From Mesorhabditis belari (Eukaryota > Nematoda > Chromadorea > Rhabditida > Rhabditidae): DNA of 64,000 nucleotides. Under the pieces are notes generated by a model that saw only the letters and a program-made list of their open reading frames with translations, made no database searches and was not told the DNA's origin. Positions within the stretch are counted from its first letter, which is position 1, and the number at the start of each line of letters is the position of its first letter. Shown one piece after another: positions 45,371 through 57,621 of the stretch. The stretch is taken from the NCBI GenBank assembly GCA_958450365.1, contig CAUEEP010000743.1, positions 1,480,001-1,544,000 on the forward strand. Reading direction: 5' to 3'. The position numbers and the translations under genes are program-made.

Positions 45371-45850
45371 TGCAATTAATGAAAAGTTTCTGTTTATTAT
45401 TCTCATCAGACAATTTATTTTGGTACAAACACTATTAAATACACGAAACACTGAAACATATCCTTTGAAATTTCCCTAAACAATGAGGCAATGTTTTCCA
45501 TTTCAAACCTAGGGAAATTCAACGTCAAATAGTAAATGCTTTACAACTCTACATAGATTTGAAGGAGCCACAACGCCTGAATGACCCAGGTAAGGCACTA
45601 AACAAGAATAATTTGCTCAACGGGAAAGAACATTGTTTGTGAGTCAAATGCTAAAACAAAAAAACGCACGCATAAAAAAGCATTAAAAAGTTACACAAAA
45701 ATCAAATATCACAGAAGGTTAAAATAATAATAAAAAGTTCTATCAAACGCAAGGATCCACGCAATATTCAAAAAACCCTCCAAGCTCGTTCTATGGTTAG
45801 TTAAAAAAGCAATTATTATATAAAAAAAATAACTTTCATCACATGGATCA

Positions 45851-47984
45851 TTAAAATAAATCCAAAAGGTCAACAGGCGCCAACGTGTTCGTAGTTTCTT
45901 TTCCAGGTAGAATGGACATCGACGCATTTTCTTTCACCTCGCTTGGCTTTTTACTTCCACTGGCCATCATAAACATGTCCTAAAGCTTTCATAGTTAATA
46001 CCATTAGCACACATCTTTGCGCGTCAATTTTAGCAGCTCTAAAGTTCTTTTTTTGAAAAGTACACCTTGTCAATTCCATCAAAAGCCTTCATGGCTCGCG
46101 TTTGCTGTGGTGGGTTATTGAAGTTCTGCGTGTGCATCTAGAGTTGGGATAACAAAAAAAAACATAGAATACAAACCTGCATTGGTGGCCCGGTCGAACT
46201 TCTTTGTTGTTGCAAATTGTTTTGCGGCAGAGAACACATTGAAAGGGAAGACAACACATCAACCTGAATTAAAATTTATAGGACCAAAAAACACCCTTTC
46301 TAAAAATATTTATTTTCAGGCTGATAGTGTTTTAAAAAATACGTTTGGCATTGTGGACATTAACGAAGGTAGTTGTGCCACGTTTTGTTGTTTTGCTGCT
46401 ATTTGAGAAGTGTCCGACAAGTTTCCAAATTGGCTGAGTCCATAGGCAGTCGCTGAAAATCCTCCAAGAGGCGGAGCCGTGAAGCTTTGTGCTAAAGAAG
46501 GAAAACTTTCACTACTTATTAATTATAAGCCCTACTTGGAGCAACACTAAATAGAGCCAAAATATCCGCATTTGACCTTTGCCCATCATTGATACTATTT
46601 GACACAGATGGAACCTTAATCAAAACTTTTGAAGAAACTTTCGTGAAACCTACGGAAGTTTCTTGCGTTGGCACAGAAGCGGATGCTGGAGCGGAAAAGA
46701 CTCCAAACAAATCCGCCGCGCCCGAAAGATTACTCGGAGTTGAAATTGTTGGCATGTCCCCATCAAAGCTTGGGAGTAACGACGCAGTATTGGTATCAGC
46801 AGTCGAGTTAACAGCTGCTAAAAACTTTCAAGGCAAGCTTGTATTTTCATCCTTACCAAAATTAGCAAAGCCTTCAACGGGTTCTGATGACGCCGAAACA
46901 AATTCTCCAAAAGGATCATCGGGGCTTTGTGGAGCTAAAGCTGCAACTTAGAAATCCAAAGACCAAAAATATTTACTTGATACTTTCATCTGATCAAATT
47001 GATCAAACAAGTTTGGTTTGGCTGATGAATTAGGGGCAGGAGAATCATCAGGGGACGAGAAGTCAAGAAGGCTTTGTTGCTTCTAAATACATTGTTTACT
47101 TATTTACTAACTTACTTTTACAGTTAGTTTAAAACACAAGCTAGAACTCACTATAGGTTCAGACTGCTTAACAATAGACTGCCCATTTGAGGATACTGCA
47201 ATACGGCGTGGCTCACGTGGAGGGGGAATTTTTCCATCCCGCGGATAATACCTAATTTTAACGATTGCAATGAAAATAATTTTTTTTTACTATTAGTTTA
47301 AATTAGGTATATAAGAACGGCTCACCTTTTTTGTTCGTACTTTGCTCGAATAAATTGTTCCATTTGCTGATCCGATGTTGCAGGACGACGAAATCCTTCC
47401 GGCAAACAGGCTTCGTACAATGTCTAAAATATCAATCTCAACTCATACGAGCAATAGTCTACTCTTAACTTGTATTAAGAATTTTGGAAATTACCCGAGC
47501 ACGCTCGTTTCCCATTGATTCTAGCTGGTGAACTTGGTCAACAGACCATGAATCGAGATTGATGGATCTAACCTTAAGATGACGTTTTAGTAGCTTCCAA
47601 ACTGAAGATCCTTACCTTTGAGATGTGCACTCCAAGATTGCGATGAAGACCCGCACATCTAATACAGATATAAACACCCAAATTCCAGGCGGCCCATCTG
47701 CATGCTAATGTTAATCATCGACATCTTAGAACCCACCGTGGAGATTTAGCTTGACAATCGGCACAGTACTTGTTTTCTTCCTCTTTAAGCAACTCCAAAA
47801 GGATCTAAACCACAAATACTTTAAACAAAAGACAAATGTTACCTTTTGCAATCTTTCTGATTCCTCTTTCTTGGGATCAGCTTTTTTTGAAATACCTTTA
47901 TCTGAAAAAAAAATCCTCGTAAAACAAGCAAACGTAAATACCTTTTGAAAAAATTGTTGGATTGACATGGACAGGCCCGGACAT
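45851..47984 (-). CDS. SMAP-type Arf GTPase-activating protein
   Basis: Starts at ATG 47982-47984 ([14 protein letters not shown]). The ArfGAP zinc finger is intact: [14 protein letters not shown] and [18 protein letters not shown] give CX2C-X16-CX2C with the arginine finger following the finger's second half, then [19 protein letters not shown] and [20 protein letters not shown]. The C-terminal half is serine/proline-rich with [24 protein letters not shown] and, at the very end, VDLLDLF, a clathrin-box-like motif. Known SMAP proteins stimulate GTP hydrolysis by Arf at clathrin-coated endocytic or Golgi membranes. Ends at TAA 45851-45853. About 360 bp downstream of the let-767-like gene on the same strand. 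Confidence 0.9.
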
Positions 47985-48344
47985 TTTGATGAAGGAAGCT
48001 CTACAATAATGAAGACATTAAGCACTTTGCCGAGCTCCGAAGAAAATTCATTTTATTTATGCACGGTAATACGACGGCTTATTTTACCAAGCGGCGTTTA
48101 AATTAAGAATCAGAACAATCATTTATTTGCTAACACTAAAGAAACAAAAAAGCAGGTATAACGATCCAAAATTTCTTTCAACGTCCAGGCAAAAAATTTA
48201 GAACATTAGAACTAGCTTAACTTTGAGCATAAATAACACAGATCACTCGGATTGTACCCAATAAAAACGACTATTTAAAATTAATCAACTATTTCACGTA
48301 TGGAATGTATTAAACAAAACAATAGTTGATTAAAAATTTGGGGT

Positions 48345-49658
48345 TTATTTTTCCTTTTTCGTATCAGCTTCGCGTTCCTTCTTGCGGAGTGCTGCTTTGC
48401 GGATGGCAAGTGATCCCTTGTCAATAACTTTGTCAAGAAGCCAGCCAGGAAGTGAAAAGAGCAACTCAGCCTAAACGTCTCGTGTCAGATTATCAATATT
48501 TAAATGCTTAGGATAAATTTTCTACCTGAATTTGATGGCTGAAATAGCCGGTTGTTTCATTAACGACTCCAACGGTGTTCAAGGCAGCTCGAGCAAACTT
48601 TTGGGCATCTGGTGTGAAGAACGATGTTTTCTTGACCTAAAATGCCTTTATCAGAAAACAATTCAAATGGCTAAAATGATAACTGACCTTGCTCATGTTA
48701 GTAGCAACAAGCATAGGACAGACAGTTTGAATAATGATCCCAGTCGACACATATTCCTTTCGGAGAATTGCAGAGAGCCACTGGACGTATTTCTACATTA
48801 ATCAGATAAAATAGGTATTTCAAATTGACAAAATAAACCTTGGTGGCCGAATAAGCTCCCCAAAAAGTCATTGTATGATACGAGGCTGCTGAAGCCAAGT
48901 TGATGACAATACCCTTGTTTCGAGTAACCATTTGTGAAAGAACGGCAGCAGTCAACTAAAAATACTCGTAAAATTTTTATAAAAAGGTGACTCTACCAAA
49001 GTGGGAGGCAGTGTATTTACGACCGTAATATCTGCGACGCGTTTAAGTTCTCCCTCAATCTCATGCATTCTCTAAAACAGGAACTTAAAGACCAAACTTT
49101 TAGCAACCTCGGGATATTCGTAGCTGAGGCCGACATTATTTACAAGCACACCAACATCCAAGCTCGTGATCTCTTTGATCACGTAATCGTACTGATCGAA
49201 GTTACCAGCCGTAAAATCAAAAGCAAACGTTTTGATTTCAACATTCTAAACAAAAAAGATTCTCAAAAACTATTCACCCCGTAAAACTCACGCTTTTTTC
49301 CGCAATTTCCTTCTTTGTAGCTTCCAACTTGCTAGCAGTGCGTGAAATCAGTAAAAGGTTGAAGCCTTTGCTTGCCAGCTCAAACGCATAAGCCTTGCCA
49401 ATACCATCGGTCGATCCGGTCACAACTAAAGAACTCTAGTAAAAAAAGTACTGTGCAGTACTTACCAGCCCACTTAGCTCCAGCTTTTTCGAGCAAATTT
49501 CCAGAGCTTGATAGGAAGAACGGGTAGATAATGTTGTAAAGAGAAACCAATACCTAAATCAAAAAATAACAGGCTTTTCATAAATAGAAACAGACCTTGT
49601 AAGCCGCCCATGCAAGAGCCGCATAGCCCAAGTTCTTGAGAAAGCACTCGCAAACCAT
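48345..49658 (-). CDS. let-767: Very-long-chain 3-oxoacyl-CoA reductase / 17-beta-HSD type 12
   Basis: Starts ATG 49656-49658 ([20 protein letters not shown]) with a hydrophobic N-terminus. The Rossmann motif [16 protein letters not shown], the [10 protein letters not shown] block, the catalytic serine in [11 protein letters not shown] and the catalytic YSATK are all present. The C-terminus is READTKKEK, whose last four residues KKEK form a dilysine ER-retrieval signal. This fits the C. elegans LET-767/STDH group of ER-membrane short-chain dehydrogenases, which reduce 3-oxoacyl-CoA in fatty-acid elongation and may act on steroids. The paralogues are close, so the exact symbol is tentative. 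It may be co-transcribed with the downstream ArfGAP gene. Confidence 0.88.
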
Positions 49659-49659
49659 T

Positions 49660-50560
49660 CTTCTGAAACAAAATCTTACACTCAAGTATTTTGCGAGTCA
49701 GAAATTAAAAGAAAATAAGAGCAACATCTTAATAAAATACAATGAATAACATCAATTCTACATTTTTTCCCAGTAAGACAATTCCCGCTTCCCAAAAATC
49801 TAGCGGTGCCGCTGTTTCTAAATCGGATAAAAATAATATTCAGCATTTTTACCCGATCAAATTGTTAAAAAAAAATGTTAGGATCAAAGTCTTGCTTGCA
49901 TATGTGGTGGCCTGACAAAAATTATCTGTCAAAGAGCCGTCTACACACAGTAAAATCGCGCAATTTGTATAAATTGGAAATCGGCTGATGTTGAAAATGG
50001 GGGAGATCGTTATCTAGTTTTCCTCGACCGCTCAACATTTAAATGAAAATGTCAAGCAAGCCCTTATCAAATTAGAGTGGTGTGCCAAGCTTATGAAAAA
50101 GCTCATGAAAGGTAGAGCAACACAAAAATGAGAAAATGAAAAGAAATAAAAAGTGACCGGGGATTTCTGTCAACAAAAAAAAACAGGTATTCATTGAATA
50201 GCATGCGGCTTGTAATGTTTTCGGCATTACAAATCGGAATCCTCGAATTAATGATGATTGATGATGATCGTTCTGTAACTTTCGAGTTCCGCAACTTTTG
50301 TTATGACTTTACCTAGTTTATAACTTACACTTCTTGTCTGGGATCACCGTGAATACTATCACGTATCACGTATTAAAATTACGGGCTTTCAGATTTAGAC
50401 ACATGCTTTAAATTAGGAGATCTTTTACATTCTGTCGACTGGAGGATACCCATGGGTCCTCCACCAATTAGCTTTTTTATCGTATTTATGTTGAAAAAAA
50501 ATGTTGCAATCATTGTGAAAAGAGTTTATTAGCCATTTTACAATAAATTACTTGTTACAT
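49660..50560. other. Intergenic, nothing recognised
   Basis: Between rpn-13 and the let-767-like gene, both on the minus strand. No ORF with support and no clear repeat; the let-767-like promoter is presumably here. Confidence 0.5.
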
Positions 50561-50569
50561 AAATTAAAT

Positions 50570-52315
50570 TCAATCAAGATCCATGTTGTCCGGTTCGTCG
50601 TCTGGTTTGCCTCGTTTTGGCTCAGGCTCACGGGGCTCCTCGATCGGGCCACCCTCTTCGACTTTCACCTCCACCATTCCCCCTTCTTTAGCTAAAAATT
50701 ATATTTCTTTAAATACGCTCGAACTTGTATAATTTTGTCTCACTCACGTTCTTCCTTAGCACGCGATCGTTCTGCATTTGTCAGCGATTCAGCGAACCCC
50801 AGTGCATCTTAATGTTATTTTCTTATTTCGATTACTGATTGTGAGATACCTCCATCGGAAGCTTGACGCACCACTTCCTCAGACATTCCGAATTGCTGAA
50901 GAACAGGGCCAAGTTGGCCGCTGTTCAGAGCATATCCGAACATACCAACAGCTTGTTGGAACTGTGGCTGTCTGATAGTTCCTTCAACTTCTGCTGTCAC
51001 TGTTGTACTCGATTCTGGCACCTCTTCGACATTGATCACTTTGTCGGTAAAGTTACCTAGAATTTATCTGTTTATTTTTCAAAAGCTTGCAAGTAACCAT
51101 GATTCCTCCTAACTACGTCAAGTACTTTTTCCCCTTTCAGTACATCAGTTAGGTCACAATTTTTAGAGCTGCGAGGGATTTTTATTCCAGCAAGAAGAGA
51201 CTGTAGCTGCGAGTACTCAGCTGCTGAGACTAAAAGTGTTTTTATTATTTGTATTCATGGATTTGCGCACTATACAGGCCAATGTCATAACTTTTGAGTA
51301 AACCAGAAATCTCTCGCAAAAGCAAAGGCCTTGATTCTAATGAACAAAAACTAAACTAACCTGCTCCTTTCTTTGATGCTCCAGAACTGGAGTTGGCTAA
51401 AGTATTAGCATTGGCCGTTTGAGAAGAAGAATTGAAAGCAGCTAATGTGTTATCAGTAGATGCCTCTGGTTGTCCAAGCAATGAGGCGGCACTAGAAGGT
51501 AAGCCCGAAAGCAAAGGTTGATCGCCGCCATTTGTCTAAATTTTTGTCAAGATTAGCACATTTCACAATAGTTAAGTATAAACTTGATTACCCACTTGAT
51601 TCATCAATGCGAGAAGTTGCATGAGTTGGTTCTGGTCCAACCCTCCAAAGGCACCGAGATCTTCCGCACCAGGATGCAAAGCTGTGATCCCAGCTGGCCC
51701 ACCAAATGCTGGATTGCGAGTTTCAGAAACACCACGCGTCGTTGCACGGCCAACAGGTGGCTTATTAAGGAGATCATTAATCTGTAATTCATGCTTAGAT
51801 ATTTCTCAAATTTTTATTTTTACTTTTTGACAGAGATCCTTGTCAGCATCAGGGTTTCCATCCTGAATCCAAAAAAGACGGCGTTCGGAAGTGGTTTTGA
51901 ACTTCAACATGTAGACTTTCCCATCCATACATTCGCTCACTTTCAAAAACTCTGTATCTCCAGGGAAGATGATCAGGTCCTGAAAGTATTCGTTTTTAAT
52001 TACCGATTTTTGGGATTCATGGGGTTTTGCCAAAGTTGGCCAACTCACATCAGGAATCGCACCCGTTTCACGATTTTTCCAGCAAAAATGCATGAGTTGA
52101 TCATTGCTTTGTTTGATGAAAAGGAGACCTTTAGTTTTATCAGCAACGACCTAAAATTTGGGTGTCATATAAATAAGTTAATAAAGTTGAACCTTTTTCT
52201 TTTCAGCGGTAGCACCTGTGACAAGATTTGAGCGACCAGCTTTGATTTCCAGTAAAAATCCGTTCGTCGAGCCTCCTTGAACAGCACGTGCGTTCGCAAA
52301 CATTGCCCCGCTCAT
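50570..52315 (-). CDS. rpn-13: Proteasomal ubiquitin receptor Rpn13/ADRM1
   Basis: Starts ATG 52313-52315. The N-terminal Pru domain is clear: [74 protein letters not shown] and [21 protein letters not shown] linker with [10 protein letters not shown] and [13 protein letters not shown] follows, then a C-terminal DEUBAD region ([31 protein letters not shown]) and an acidic tail ending DNMDLD. In other animals the Pru domain binds ubiquitin and Rpn2 on the 19S particle while the DEUBAD activates UCHL5. Introns are short and the architecture complete. Confidence 0.95.
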
Positions 52316-52430
52316 TCTCTGAATTTGACTTTTTTTATTACTTTATTATTTTCCTGTTGCAATTTGTTTTGTTAGATTCTCTGAAAAATAAAAAACACGA
52401 GGCCCTGCTATAAGATTTCTCGAAAGTATT

Positions 52431-52955
52431 TATTGGGTTGAGGAGTATGAAATGGCGTCGACTTTCAAAAATTTTTCTGGAACGCATAAAAGCTTCATAT
52501 AATCCATTGTTTGTATAATCAAAAAGGTCTATCATTGCTCTACAAAGTGGTTTTTGAGATATTCCGAAAAGCTTTTGTTTTGTGGATTTTATGGGCTCCT
52601 AAACGCAACCAGTCAAAATGACAAGAAGTCCGATTCGTCGTTTGACTCGTTCCTTACACATAAACTTAACTTGATGTCAAAACAAAAAAGCTAGGGCACA
52701 TTTAATTACATAAGTAGCCAAATTTTTGTAGTGACCTCGTCAGTCATTTTCTCTAAATGACGATTTATGGATTTTCTAAAAAATAATCTTTTATTGAATT
52801 GGGGCGCTTTTGAGTTCTATTTCAAATACAATTTTGTAGACAAATATTTTCTAATAATACTACCCGCGTGCCATTTGATAAAGACTACTCGATGTTATAA
52901 AAGTTTCTTTGAAAGTCGGCGCCATTTCATACTCCCCAACCCAATGTTTTAAAGC
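52431..52955. mobile_element. Non-autonomous element with TTGGGTTGAGGAGTATGAAA ends
   Basis: Left end ATTGGGTTGAGGAGTATGAA, continuing ATGGCGTCGACTTTCAAA; right end TTTGAAAGTCGGCGCCATTT, continuing CATACTCCCCAACCCAAT. About 40-bp imperfect inverted repeats enclose about 440 bp with no transposase. The end sequence resembles the CATACCCATCGACCCAAT edges of the composite repeats at 26-30 kb, and is of mariner type. Confidence 0.82.
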
Positions 52956-52959
52956 CCAA

Positions 52960-53475
52960 AAAGTTGGTTTGCTAAACATAACAGGAGTTAAATAACAAAT
53001 GAATAAATATTCTAAAAATCAGTTTATCAACTAAAGACTTTGCAAAAACAAGATGACGATGAGCTTGTTACCAAGATAGTGATTGTAAAGGTTTCCCCAC
53101 GTCTACAAAAATCCTTATTCGTGCTGGGACCCAAAACTATTCGAAAACATACACTCTGTTATTGTTTTTAAAGGGAACAATAAGCAATCCTTTTCATCGA
53201 CTGATTATCATGTTTTGAGAATTGTCTCAAGTCTTTCAAGTAAAGAGTCACGTTTTTTCAACTTATCGCAGTTCATTACTTCTCGGCAAAAAACGTTTAT
53301 CCCCAAACAGAACATTCAATAAAGATGTAAAAGAAACTTTGTTTACACAACAAAATAATCGAAATCTGTTCAGGAATAATCCAACATGCTCATCAATTAG
53401 TTGGACAAGTAAAAAAGTTTTCACAATAAAACGGGGGGGAAATTTACAAATTTTGTGCTTTCAACGACAAATGAT
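52960..53475. other. Intergenic between kin-19 and rpn-13
   Basis: No supported gene. The ORF at 53222-53485 lacks any motif and overlaps the kin-19 3' end. Confidence 0.5.
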
Positions 53476-53481
53476 AATTTT

Positions 53482-54903
53482 TTAGGCGGTGGGTGCAGGT
53501 CCTGGAGGAAGTTGAGTAGCAGGGGTGGCTCCGCTTGCCTGTTGACCGCTTTGACCAGCACCAGCCACAAGACCAGATTGACTTTGAGAAGCCTTTTGCT
53601 TGAGCATCGTCCAATCTATAATAAATTGTTGAATTGGTAAATTAATGTAAAAATTTATACCGAATGTGTAATCATATTGATGGTTGAGCGTTCGGAACAA
53701 AATGCGGAAGAGCTGACGCAAATACATGTAATCAGGAGCTTCATCAAAGCGCAGGCCGCGACAATAGTTCAAATACATTGGGAACTCGGCTGGGAATCCT
53801 TTGCAAAGCATTTCAACTGGAGTCGACATTTTCTAAAATAAAAAGTAAGTAGTACTATAAAAACACACCGACCTTCTCAGAAATCTTTTCGTATTTTTGC
53901 TTCTTGGTTGCAGCTTTAAGTCCTTGCCATGGAAGGGTCCCGCGATTGAAATACATCAAAACGTAACCAAGCGATTCCATATCATCTCTAAAACAATATA
54001 TCCCTCGTTGTAATAGGAAATGAACCGTCGGCTTTGTTCGATTCCCAAATGAGCGTTGATGGAGGCATAACGTGCAGTGCCTGTCAAATTCTTGTCTTCT
54101 CGATAAGGGATATGTGTACGAGTGCGCGAATCACGATATCTGAAATTGAAATCATAGTTAATTTGAATAAAGCAATGACTCACTTCTTTGCAAGTCCAAA
54201 ATCGATCAAGAACAGCTTGTTGCAATGGCGACCAATACCCATCAAGAAATTGTCTGGTTTGATATCACGGTGAATAAAGTTTTTCACATGAACGTATTCA
54301 ATGCGTCCAATCATCTGGTCTGCCAGCATCAGCACAGTCTGAATAATATTATTGTTGTAACATAGAGCACTGATTCGATTCAAAATTTACTTTCATAGTG
54401 AAGCGGCGGCTGCAGAAGTTGAAAAGATCTTCCAAAGATGGCCCAAGAAGATCCATGACAAGAACATTGTATTCGCGCTCAGTTCCATACCTAAATAAAA
54501 GGTTATAGATTATTAATACATTCGACTTTGTTGTTCTTAAATGATAAGCAAAATTGGTACCATCGAATGTGAGGAATGCCGACGCCTCCTTGCAAAATCT
54601 TGTACACCTTTGATTCGTACAACAACTGAGGATGGCGAGCCTAATTTAACAAATAAAAACTCTACAAAAGCTTTGTTTTACCCGGTTGCTCTCAAGCTTG
54701 ATAGCCACTTCTTCGCCATTTGTGACGTTAATGCTGACGTAGATATCACCGAACGATCCAGAACCAATTTTCCTGATCAGCTTGTATTTGGTGGCGACGA
54801 TGAAGTCCTTGCCCGAAACTAAACAGAGAAATAAAGCTGATAAGCAACAAACCGTAAATTCAAAAGGTAAAACCGAAGACTGACCTGATGGAATCATACT
54901 CAT
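53482..54903 (-). CDS. kin-19: Casein kinase 1 alpha
   Basis: Starts ATG 54901-54903 (MSMIPSG). Kinase landmarks in order: [20 protein letters not shown] (glycine loop), [11 protein letters not shown] (ATP lysine), [48 protein letters not shown] (catalytic loop), [12 protein letters not shown] (DFG), [13 protein letters not shown] with the CK1-type SIN in place of APE, and [21 protein letters not shown] glutamine- and proline-rich tail follows ([20 protein letters not shown]). Length and sequence fit CK1 alpha, a Wnt/beta-catenin destruction-complex and developmental kinase. All essential residues are present. Confidence 0.97.
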
Positions 54904-54909
54904 CTTGCT

Positions 54910-55875
54910 TCTAGTTGTGCTCGCTTTTCGAAGAGCACCTACCCGTAAAAACTAAAAAGAAACAATAAATGAAATGAAGAAATGAAGCTGAACCCAAAAA
55001 GTAGTAAAAACAAAGAGTATGGGGAATTTAGATACACGTGCTTATTTGGTGAGCTGCTCAGGATGCTATACAATTAAATAAAAAAAATCATGTGTAAGGC
55101 TCACATAAAATGGCTTTCACAAAAATTCACGATTGAAGCAAATCGGTGCTAGTAGTTGCGGGGAGGCAGTGTACATTCAACCAGAACGAACTAATTTTTG
55201 TTTCTAGGGCCTTTATTGGCATAAATTCTTAATTTGTATTTATTTAAGCTTTAGTGACTGTTCTCTAGCTATTTCAAGCAGTTACTGAGGTTTTAAGCCT
55301 CTTAATTCAGTTCCACACCTCTAAACCCAGTGGAAATAGAGCTAATCTTGAAGGCATCGGAATTGTTGCTCAAACTGGCATAAATATTGTTCAAAATGTT
55401 TTATAAATACTTCCAGTGGATTCAGTGCAATTAATTATCCCAGAAAAAGTTTTTAAAACTAGTGGGAAGTTCGAAAAAACCGGTGTTTACAAACCGTCCT
55501 CCCCAACTACTATAGCGCCAGCAAATCTTATGCTTTTGTCTTCTCTAAACCTTTAGCGCTATTAAAAATCGATTAGGGGCAATTTTACGCATTTCTATGG
55601 TGTAGCCAGAGGGCTTTTAAAAAGAATATCAAATTTGCCAAAAGGAAAACAATTAATGGGCTTATGTAAAGTGGAGAGAACATCGTCGATCTTTTTGCGC
55701 CGCCTGTTGCGACGCGAAACGCAACCTAAGACAACTCAGGCAAATGGGCACCTTTTAGGCGTGACAAAAGTAATTTAGGCAATATAAATTGAGTAAAGTT
55801 TTGATTGAAAAGTTTCTCTGTGCATTTGTTTTTTTTTCTAGCTCCAGAATTATCTCGTTTAATTTCAGATATCTA
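54910..55875. other. Divergent intergenic region
   Basis: Between kin-19 (-) and the twin-CX9C gene (+). No gene supported. Promoters for both directions are expected here; no clear element is recognised. Confidence 0.45.
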
Positions 55876-55881
55876 ACGTTG

Positions 55882-56147
55882 ATGCAACGGGATCAACGTC
55901 TCCTTCGCTACATCTCGAATTTTTCTGCTTGTTTACCAGAGGTTATTTTTTCAGCCAAAATTTTTAATATAATTTTTTAGGCTGCAGCATACGGTTCTTG
56001 CGTTTCAGCGAGTGCTGAGAAAATTAAAAAAGACGCTTGTGCTGCCGAATTTGAAAAACTAGTGTCGTGTTTTAAAAAGCAGGTTTGTAACTTTTCTTAA
56101 ATGAGTAAAAAAAAATTCTTTAGCAAGCTATTGCAAAGAAGAAATAA
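55882..56147 (+). CDS. Twin CX9C mitochondrial protein (NDUFAF8-like)
   Basis: Three exons, 55882-55941, 55981-56082 and 56124-56147, encode about 61 residues. ACLPEAAAYGSC and CAAEFEKLVSC give two exact CX9C motifs, the CHCH fold imported through the Mia40 pathway into the mitochondrial intermembrane space. Size and the start MQRDQRLLRYISNF resemble NDUFAF8/C17orf89, a complex I assembly factor, but the small size limits certainty. A polypyrimidine-AG (TTTCAG) lies about 15 bases before the ATG and could be a trans-splice site. The stop is 30 bases before the ATG of utp-23. Confidence 0.78.
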
Positions 56148-56177
56148 ACGCCAAACTGTTAACAACAAGCCGCTTCC

Positions 56178-57150
56178 ATGAAAGTGAAACGAGTCAAGCG
56201 TGCAGCGAAAATTTTGAACTTCTTCAAGTACAACTATAAGCTTTTTCCGCCACTGAGGTAAGGTTTTAATTGATGACTTTGGAAATGGGTAATACTTCTA
56301 GAATTTTGGTCGATGGAACTTTTTGCCTTGCAGCTCTGAAAGATAAAATCAATCTTCGTGAGCAGATGTCAAAATATGTTGGCGCCGATTGTCAGATATT
56401 AACGACGAAATGCGTTCTAAAAGAGTTGGGTATGTCAGTTCGGTTTTATGGAAGGCAATGTTTTTAGAACTGATTGGCGAGGCCGTATATGGTGCCCAAG
56501 TCATCTGTAAACAATTTGCGGTGCGTTTTAAAGTTGTCTGTTCAATATTAGAACAAGTTTGTAGCAAAAACGAATTTTTAGCTAGCTGGTTGTCCACACA
56601 CTCCTTGTCGTTCAGCTGCTGAATGTTTGGCACATTTGGCTAGGAAAATGAATAGACGTGGTGAAAAGTTCATTTTTGGAACACAGGTTTTTGCATAGCT
56701 CTTATAGTTGGCCTTTTAACTAATAAATTTTAGGATGATGCTCTACGGGAAAAGTTGCGTGGTTATCCGGGTGTACCTCATATGTTTATTAAATTTAATA
56801 CTATTCTTCTGGATGATGTGTCTGAAGCAAGTAAGGTTGGTATCAAGTTTTATACGTTTTTAGCAGCTTGATGCATTGCTAATTACCTTTAGAGTGCTGT
56901 TTTGCCGGAGAATGCAGAGATAAACGAAGTACGAGAGTTAAAAACTTCATTGTTTGATAAGAATAAGATCATGAAAAAGCCGAAAGGGCCAAAGGTTGTA
57001 GAGTTATACAAATCCCGTAAACATAACAATTTAGGGTATAAATCCTTTGAGTTGCAAGAAGAAGAAAACTACAAAGTTGACTGCACAAAGAAATCAACAA
57101 TCTGTAAACGGCGAAAAGAAAAAGCGAAGGCGCAAAAAAGCCAGTGCTAA
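56178..57150 (+). CDS. utp-23: rRNA-processing factor UTP23 (PIN-like domain)
   Basis: Exons: 56178-56257 (MKVKRVKRAAKILNFFKYNY ...), 56302-56429 (ILVDGTFCLAALKDKINLRE), 56468-56520, 56582-56686, 56734-56835 and 56893-57150. Conserved points are DGTFC, TTKCVLKELE, the zinc-binding GCPHTPCRSAAECLAHL, KFIFGTQDD and GVPHMFIKFNTILLD; a basic C-terminal tail (KKPKGPKVVE ... KRRKEKAKAQK) follows. UTP23 is a small-subunit processome component acting in the nucleolus with snR30 at early pre-rRNA cleavages. Its PIN-like fold usually has lost part of the catalytic acidic set. It follows the twin-CX9C gene at only 30 bp, suggesting a shared transcript. Confidence 0.93.
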
Positions 57151-57600
57151 GGAAGTGCCTAGCTGAAGTTGTTTTAGTTCTGTTATTGTTCGGGTGTTTT
57201 TATTTGAATAAATTTTATGAGTTTCGTTTCGTTTTTCCTTTGAGAAAGTTAAAATCTCCAAATACTTGAATCTGTGCTTGCATTGTATTGATTGCTCGGA
57301 ACCATTTCTTGTCCCACATCACTTGCGCTTTTCATGAATAGTGCAGAAATCGCCGGAAGTTGCGTTTACCACTAAAATGAACGTTAGAAAAGTATTATGG
57401 TAAGTATATTTAAAACAGTTTTGAACTTTCTCTTTTTAAACAAAAAGAATTCCAGTTCCAAGCAAGAAAAGTATTTGCGCCAAGCGCTTCAACTACTTAG
57501 ATAATTCCAACAACTACCCCTGGAAATGACTCATTAGAAATAGCAGCAACTATACACGTCTTTAATCTAATTCTTACTTTGAATTGACGTAAAAAAAACT

Positions 57601-57608
57601 CATTTCAG
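57601..57608 (+). promoter_or_regulatory. Candidate trans-splice acceptor before gop-1
   Basis: CATTTCAG, a consensus nematode acceptor, ends 13 bases before ATG 57622. No upstream coding exon is evident, so a spliced-leader acceptor is likely. Confidence 0.5.
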
Positions 57609-57621
57609 ATAACGGCATCGA

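Noticed and set aside
46589..46951. 120-codon + strand ORF
   Set aside because: Antisense shadow of the serine-rich C-terminal exons of the ArfGAP gene.
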